NCBI GenBank assembly: GCA_032622095.1
Contig: CP136069.1
Span: 32,958,194-33,022,193 of the forward strand
DNA: 64,000 nt
Direction: 5' to 3'
From: Siphonodentalium dalli
Lineage: Eukaryota; Mollusca; Scaphopoda; Gadilida; Siphonodentaliidae
The position numbers were made by a program, and so were the translations under genes. The notes under the pieces were generated by a model. The model made no database searches, had not been told where the DNA came from, and worked only from the letters and a program-made list of their open reading frames with translations. Of this stretch, positions 58,530 through 64,000 are shown in pieces (positions within the stretch are counted from its first letter, which is position 1; the number at the start of each line of letters is the position of its first letter).

Positions 58530-59150
58530 CATATGTACCGGTATCTATGAAATGCTGTATACTTGTTCTAATGGTGGACTCCTATGGTGCAAGTCTCATA
58601 TGGGATGTGACTCCCACCTGGGTCATGTACCCCTGGAGCCCACTCCTGACAACTTGGTTCAGATAATGTACTTGATATGTAAAAGAGTCATGTTATATAT
58701 ACATGCATCTGCTTTATACCTGTTGCCGGCGGGGGGACTCCTCTTGTGCGTGTCTCATGGGGGATGTCAATCCCTCCTGGGTCATGTACTCCTGAGGCTC
58801 CTCCTAGTACTATACCAGGATTCTGACTTCTTATTTGATATTGTGACATTATTGTCATGTTGTGTATACATTTGTGATTCTGTTTACTTGGTACCAGTGG
58901 GGGACTCCTCTAGTGCATGTCTCAGTGGTGAATCCCTCTTAGATCATGTACTCCTGGAGACCCCTCCTGATAGCCTGCCTTTGGAAATCCTTGCTTGTGT
59001 ATACATGTGTGATTCTGTTTACTGGTTACCAGTGGGGGACTCCTCCAGTGCATGTCTCAGGGGGAGGTGAATCCCTCTTGGGTCATGTACTCCTGGAGAC
59101 CCCTCCTGATAACTTGCCTTTGGAAATCCTTATTTTAACAGTGAGATAAA
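58530..59150 (+). repeat. Tandem monomers in the LINE 5' region, about four units
   Basis: Diverged units of about 130-180 bp share 'gggggactcctctngtgcat', 'gtctca', 'gaatccctcttgggtcatgt' and 'actcctggagacccctcctg'. Repeated 5' monomers often act as internal promoters in LINEs. A second repeated pair follows (about 59245-59455 and 59480-59765; 'cgttcgagatggttttaa', 'gttaacattttaaacag'). The 190-codon open frame here is repetitive and probably not a protein. Confidence 0.75.
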
Positions 59151-60035
59151 ATCTTGTATCATCTGTTGATATGCATATCTGTATTATGCAACTAAGCGAA
59201 GGCTCACTATGGGCATTAAAAATATCAAAATATTTTTGGAAATCCTTATTAGTGAGATATAATCATGTATACTCAACTGCCATATGATTAAATATTAAAT
59301 ATGGTTTGAGGAATGTCATGAAGGCACAAGCATATTGTATTGAAACGTTAAAAGTATTTCGTTCGAGATGGTTTTAACATGTAATCGGCTACATGTACAG
59401 AGATCTAATATTGGAATTGTTAACATTTTAAACAGGAAATTGGTTATATTGTTGTATAAAGAAAACAAGGATATTGTAATTAAATACTAAATACTGTGTT
59501 AGGAACGTCATGAAGGCACTGTATATTGTATTAAAACATCATAAGTATATCGTTCGAGATGGTTTTAATATGCCACTGATTACATATATAGAGCTACAGA
59601 ATAAAATATTAAATATAGTCTGTGATTGCGATGGAGGTACACATACATATCAAAATTTTAATTGCACTTCGTTTGAAATGGACTCAACAGTCTGTAGGTA
59701 ATATGATAGTGGTTAAAATACAAAGTACTTATAAAACACTGGAACTGTTAACATTTTAAACAGTATGCTATTCATAAAATATCAGCTGTTTATGAAATGC
59801 GGTTAAGAATAAATTGGCAGGCATCGTCCCATATTTCATGTAATATTTGCACCAGGGTGCATTATGTTCTGTTTATATTATTTTTTGTATTTTATTATAT
59901 ATGTGATCTTGTTATTGTCTTGTATCATGGAAAGTTACACACATCCAATATCTGCACTTAGAAATCAACAAAAGCGATGCTGCAAACCCATTCTGACCTA
60001 TCTTAGCTATTCCAGAACTTACCATTACTCACCTA

Positions 60036-63000
60036 ATGGGGATTAACTTAGAAATGTATCGAGCTAGGATAGGTTACTTTGGGGGAGGCAGGATCGTTGG
60101 AGGTTTGGATTTTGAAAGTATAATGTTGGTTAAATTGGTATGCTGTTTTGGACATAGAGGTTTCTTGTTGATGTTACTTCTTATGGTAATTATCTGTGTT
60201 GATGTGCATCCTCATCCAGGACCCATAACTAAAAATATTTCAATTGCATCTTTAAATGTCAGAGGACTTAGAAATAAAGTGCCTTTGGTAACAGCTGAAC
60301 TAGCAAATTATGATATTATTTCCATTACGGAAAGTCTCTTAAGTGATAAGGTAACTGATGATTTATTAGATATCCCGGGGTTCCACTCACCTCCCATTCG
60401 AATTGACAGAATTGCTAACAAAGGCGGTGGTATTGTTATTTATGTCAAAAAGGAACTTACATATAAACACTTAACAGATTTCGATAAACCTGGTCTAGAA
60501 GCAGTGTGGCTAGAAATAAGATATTCAAATAAGATTTTCAATCTAGGTGTGTTTTACCGTCAACCAAATGCATTGAGTAGTTATTGGGATCTCATAGATA
60601 GTTCTATATCACTAGCAAGGGAAAATGTTACACGTAAATGCATAATAGTTGGGGATTTTAATGCAGACTGTCTAAAAAAAAAACATCCAAAAATTAAAAT
60701 GCTAGAAGTATCATGTGGTCTAAAGCAATTTGTAAAAACAGCAACACGTGTTACCGATAAGTCAGCCACCTTAATTGATTTGGTTCTCAGCTCATGCGAA
60801 AATATGATAAAAGATTGCTCTGTATCGGCACCTTTCTGTAGTGATCATTGTGCTACATTGGTGACTCTTAAAGAACCTAGTACACACCTTCCTTCTTTTA
60901 AAAGACGTATATATGATTACGCACGTATGGATTTTGAAGGTATGAAGCTAGCATTTACTAGTGTAAACTGGGACACTATTTTTCTATCTAAATTTACTGA
61001 TGTTGCTGAGAAAGTGGTTGCTTATATCACGGAGACAACTGACAGATTTGTTCCAAATAAAGTTGTCACAGTAAAGAGTAATGATAAATCTTGGATCACA
61101 TGTGACTTAAAAAGTAAAATGAAAAAACGGGATAGGGCCCACAAATTAGCAAAAAAAAATAATAACGTGGATAGCTGGGGGAACTTCAGGATAGTAAGAA
61201 ATGAGACAATTGGCGCAATCAGAAAAGCAAAATTAAATTATGACCAGAAGTTAGACATATCAGTTTCAACTGGAAATTTCAATAATAAACAATGGTGGAG
61301 GTTAGCAAATGATTTCATGAAAAGGACTCAAAATACCCATAGGAATTTTCCACCATTGATTGAATCCAATAATCTAATCAGTGATGCTTCTGATATAGCT
61401 AATATTCTAAATAACTATTTTGTTGACCAGGGTGCGTCTATTGATGACTCGCTTCATTTACCAGACTTATACTTTAACAGTAAATGTCTGGAAGAAATTG
61501 AAGTAACTGTTGAAGATGTCAATCAGATTTTAAATTCACTTGACACTGGTAAAGCCTCTGGGCCTGATAACGTGAGTAATAGGGTATTGAAAACTTTTTC
61601 TTTTGTATTGGCAGAACCTCTAACTAGATTATTTAATGTTCTTCTTGGAGAATCACATTTCCCACAAATATGGAAGCATGCTAATGTAACTCCTATACAT
61701 AAGAAAGGTTCTGTAAATGAAAAAAGTAATTATAGGCCAGTATCTCTGACCAGTACACTTAGTAAAGTGTTTGAGAAGGTGGTGTTTAAATATGTGTATG
61801 AATTTACTTCTTCTCACTGCCTGCTAACTCCATATCAGTCAGGTTTTACGCCTGGCGATAGTACAATATACCAACTTCTCGACATTGACTACTTCACCCA
61901 ACAAACTTTAAACGATAGGTCATCCGTCAGATTTGTATTCTGTGATATAAGCAAGGCATTTGACAGAGTTTGGCACAAAGGTCTTATACATAAATTAAAT
62001 GCAATAGGTATCCGAGGTAAATTACTGTCATGGTTTGTTAAATATCTTAATAATAGAACTCAGTCCACAGTAATTAATGGAAAAATTTCTAAGAATAGTA
62101 CTATACATGCTGGTGTACCACAAGGCTCAGTACTAGGCCCCCTCCTATTTAATATTTACATCAACGATATAGTGTCGGGTATAGAATCTAACATTAGACT
62201 TTATGCAGATGATACCTGCTTATTTTTGCCTGTAGACAATGAAGTTATGGCTGCCGAGATTCTAAATAGGGACCTTCTCCGTATTGGAGAATGGGCAAAG
62301 AAATGGCAAGTTAATTTTAGCCCTGCCAAAACAAAAACTTTGACAATCGGAGTGGATGGTAACCATGTTAATCCAGTATTGTTCTTATGTGATCAACCAG
62401 TACAAGAAGTAGATGAACACAAACACCTGGGTCTCACTTTCAGTAGGAGTGGAAATTGGGACATCCATATTGACACTATTGTCAATAAGGTTGCACCTAT
62501 GATAAACATATTTAGGAGTTTTAAATATCGCCTATCGAGATCGGCCTTACTGAACATATACAGGTCTTTCATATTACCTCTATTTGATTATGCAGACTCA
62601 GTTTGGGGTAATTGCTCTTTGACAAAATGTACTCAGTTGGAAAATTTACACCTTGATGGTCTTCGCACAATATGTGGTGCAGTTAGAGGTATCAGTCATA
62701 ATCTAATATACACTGAAACTGGTTTTGCTCCCTTAAGTTTAAGACGAGAACGTAGAAAAACCATTATGATGTTTAAACTTGTGAATAGGCTTTGTCCACA
62801 GTATCTCTATCTGAAGATTCCAAGACTTGTCTCTGATACATGTGATTACTCTTTTCGAGTGGATAAATTAATTGAATTCGAATGGAATCTGAAAAGTTTC
62901 TATAACTCATTCTTTCCTTCTGGTGTGAGACTGTGGAACAATGTGGACACTGATATACTAAATACAATTTCTCTATCTAAATTAAAATTTGACTTGACTA

Positions 63001-63353
63001 GATTCAATACAGTGGTGCCCAAAGTCTATTATGAAGGGAGCAGATGTAACCAAATAATACATGCTAAACTGCGCCTAGGCTGTAGTGATCTGAATGCTCA
63101 TAAGTATGAAAGGTTTCTAATTGATGATCCAAGCTGTAGTTGTGGTTATGCTTATGAGGATCCTGAGCACTACATAGTCTTTTGCCCATTATTTTATAGA
63201 CAACGTGAATCCTTAGTATTAACATTGAAAGACCTAGATTGTGAAATTTGTATTAAAGATTTTCTTATTGGATCATCCCATGTTGTTCCTAATACAAATT
63301 CAACAATATGTAATGCACTTCATATTTACTTTGAATCTACTGAGAGACTGTGA
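60036..63353 (+). CDS. LINE ORF2-type protein: AP endonuclease and reverse transcriptase
   Basis: 1105 residues without interruption. Residues 30-55 are hydrophobic and are followed by DVHPHPGP (56-63), an element resembling the DxExNPGP class of 2A-like ends found before the endonuclease in several LINEs. The AP endonuclease spans about 68-275: SLNVRG (N74), TES (E99), FYRQ, GDFNAD (D207, N209), SDH (269-271). The reverse transcriptase is at about 540-760: TPIHKKG, NYRPVSL, FCDISKAFDRVW, GVPQGSVLGP, and the catalytic YADD at 723-726. A C-terminal Cys/His cluster (SCSCGY...EDPEHYIVFC) near 1040-1060 may bind nucleic acid. The protein nicks target DNA and primes reverse transcription there. 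All key residues seen are present, so it may be active. The ATG at 60036 is the first in frame; a later start is possible. Confidence 0.95.
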   Translation: MGINLEMYRARIGYFGGGRIVGGLDFESIMLVKLVCCFGHRGFLLMLLLMVIICVDVHPHPGPITKNISIASLNVRGLRNKVPLVTAELANYDIISITESLLSDKVTDDLLDIPGFHSPPIRIDRIANKGGGIVIYVKKELTYKHLTDFDKPGLEAVWLEIRYSNKIFNLGVFYRQPNALSSYWDLIDSSISLARENVTRKCIIVGDFNADCLKKKHPKIKMLEVSCGLKQFVKTATRVTDKSATLIDLVLSSCENMIKDCSVSAPFCSDHCATLVTLKEPSTHLPSFKRRIYDYARMDFEGMKLAFTSVNWDTIFLSKFTDVAEKVVAYITETTDRFVPNKVVTVKSNDKSWITCDLKSKMKKRDRAHKLAKKNNNVDSWGNFRIVRNETIGAIRKAKLNYDQKLDISVSTGNFNNKQWWRLANDFMKRTQNTHRNFPPLIESNNLISDASDIANILNNYFVDQGASIDDSLHLPDLYFNSKCLEEIEVTVEDVNQILNSLDTGKASGPDNVSNRVLKTFSFVLAEPLTRLFNVLLGESHFPQIWKHANVTPIHKKGSVNEKSNYRPVSLTSTLSKVFEKVVFKYVYEFTSSHCLLTPYQSGFTPGDSTIYQLLDIDYFTQQTLNDRSSVRFVFCDISKAFDRVWHKGLIHKLNAIGIRGKLLSWFVKYLNNRTQSTVINGKISKNSTIHAGVPQGSVLGPLLFNIYINDIVSGIESNIRLYADDTCLFLPVDNEVMAAEILNRDLLRIGEWAKKWQVNFSPAKTKTLTIGVDGNHVNPVLFLCDQPVQEVDEHKHLGLTFSRSGNWDIHIDTIVNKVAPMINIFRSFKYRLSRSALLNIYRSFILPLFDYADSVWGNCSLTKCTQLENLHLDGLRTICGAVRGISHNLIYTETGFAPLSLRRERRKTIMMFKLVNRLCPQYLYLKIPRLVSDTCDYSFRVDKLIEFEWNLKSFYNSFFPSGVRLWNNVDTDILNTISLSKLKFDLTRFNTVVPKVYYEGSRCNQIIHAKLRLGCSDLNAHKYERFLIDDPSCSCGYAYEDPEHYIVFCPLFYRQRESLVLTLKDLDCEICIKDFLIGSSHVVPNTNSTICNALHIYFESTERL

Positions 63354-63754
63354 TTACATATCAACTGCAGTACACTTTTTCTGCTTAAGTTTAACTTGCA
63401 GATTGATACATGTGGATGTGACGTATCATTCAAATTTATATTCAAATTTATATGGTATTATATCATCACAACTTTATCTGAATATTGAATCATTTTAAAC
63501 TCTAAACTCTTACTCATTGCCATCAACAGTATTTTCAGGATAACCCTGTCTTATTTAATCCTATTTAGTGACGTCATACTTAATGATTATTAGGAATTTC
63601 CATGATACAAGATATATACACCATTAAATTGTCATGTGTCCTTGTTTGTCAACTTTTTGTATTTTTCTGTTTGGACCCAATAAAATAGGCTGTGCCTGAG
63701 TTTTGGGTCCAATTTCATTCATGAGTTAATGAATAAAAATGTATTTATAAAAAA

Positions 63755-63763
63755 ATGGCGCAT
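63755..63763. repeat. Target-site duplication, right copy
   Basis: 'atggcgcat' directly after the LINE A-rich tail; identical to 58498-58506. Confidence 0.8.
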
Positions 63764-64000
63764 GCTTCCATCTGTGTGAGGCTCATTGTGGGTTACATTG
63801 GCTCTATTAAGCTCAGGTGCTCTGTTATGTTCGCCGTCGCGAGACCAATACAACCCATAGGGAGCCCCACATAGACTGGACCAGGCGACACTCAATAGTA
63901 CATGCTTCCATCTGTGTGAGGCTCCCTGTGGGTTACACTGGCTCTATGACGCTCATACTCTATGTTATGTTCGCCGTCAAGAGACCAGTACAACCGACAG
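63764..64000. repeat. Intronic tandem repeat of about 140 bp, right of the LINE
   Basis: Continues the array interrupted by the LINE: 'tatgttcgccgtc' at about 63826 and 63965, 'cacatagactggaccagg' between them. It runs off the window end. Confidence 0.8.

Larger units (their letters stand above)
58507..63754 (+). mobile_element. Full-length non-LTR retrotransposon (LINE), jockey/CR1-like
   Basis: About 5.25 kb, flanked by a 9-bp target-site duplication and ending in an A-rich tail. It has a 1.5-kb 5' region, one long endonuclease/reverse transcriptase frame (60036-63353) and a 3' UTR of about 400 bp with AATAAA. It sits in antisense in the intron upstream of vitellogenin exon A, within an older tandem repeat. 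No second long frame (ORF1) is visible in the 5' region. The intact frame and clean duplication suggest a fairly recent insertion. Confidence 0.9.

Noticed and set aside
58498-59070. 190-codon frame as LINE ORF1
   Set aside because: It is a translation of the diverged 5' monomers, without coiled-coil, RRM or zinc-knuckle motifs.

Overview
The window is nuclear DNA of an invertebrate animal. It is AT-rich, intron-rich and full of short dispersed repeats. A vitellogenin without a phosvitin-like serine run, a jockey/CR1-like LINE and a tRNA-derived SINE fit a lophotrochozoan, perhaps a mollusc; that placement is inference. There is no bacterial gene, no CRISPR array and no rRNA gene.

From 58118 down to 16428 the minus strand carries the central and 3' part of one large gene. 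I assembled 21 exons (5442 coding bases, 1813 codons plus stop). Every exon has an AG acceptor, every internal exon a GT donor, and the reading phase is continuous. The product is vitellogenin, the secreted egg-yolk lipoprotein: the C-terminal half of the lipid-binding N-terminal module (exons A-E), the open beta-sheet region (F-H), about 1040 residues of mostly alpha-helical sequence (I-O), and a von Willebrand factor D domain with a Cys-rich tail (P-U). The 5' exons lie beyond 64000.

Positions 1-16247 are mostly intergenic. They hold the last exon of an unidentified plus-strand gene (820-1006), a first exon of a minus-strand membrane protein with a PAN/apple-like motif (2639-2912), tandem repeats, a tRNA-derived SINE, TTAA-flanked MITEs and a 48-bp minisatellite with a six-unit higher-order period (14498-15649).

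The first intron in view (above 58118) holds a full-length LINE (58507-63754) in antisense to vitellogenin. It has a 9-bp target-site duplication, a tandem-repeat 5' region and an uninterrupted 1105-residue endonuclease/reverse transcriptase frame. Other introns hold piggyBac-like TTAA MITEs, nested palindromes, a foldback-like element and minisatellites.

The most unusual observation is that many intron repeats are copies of the gene's own exon-intron boundaries. At 11 of 41 splice junctions, the exon edge plus its splice site has been duplicated once or amplified into an array inside the adjoining intron, leaving rows of decoy acceptors (beside exons C, N, S, T) or decoy donors (beside exons C, D, E). 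I know of no named description of this pattern.
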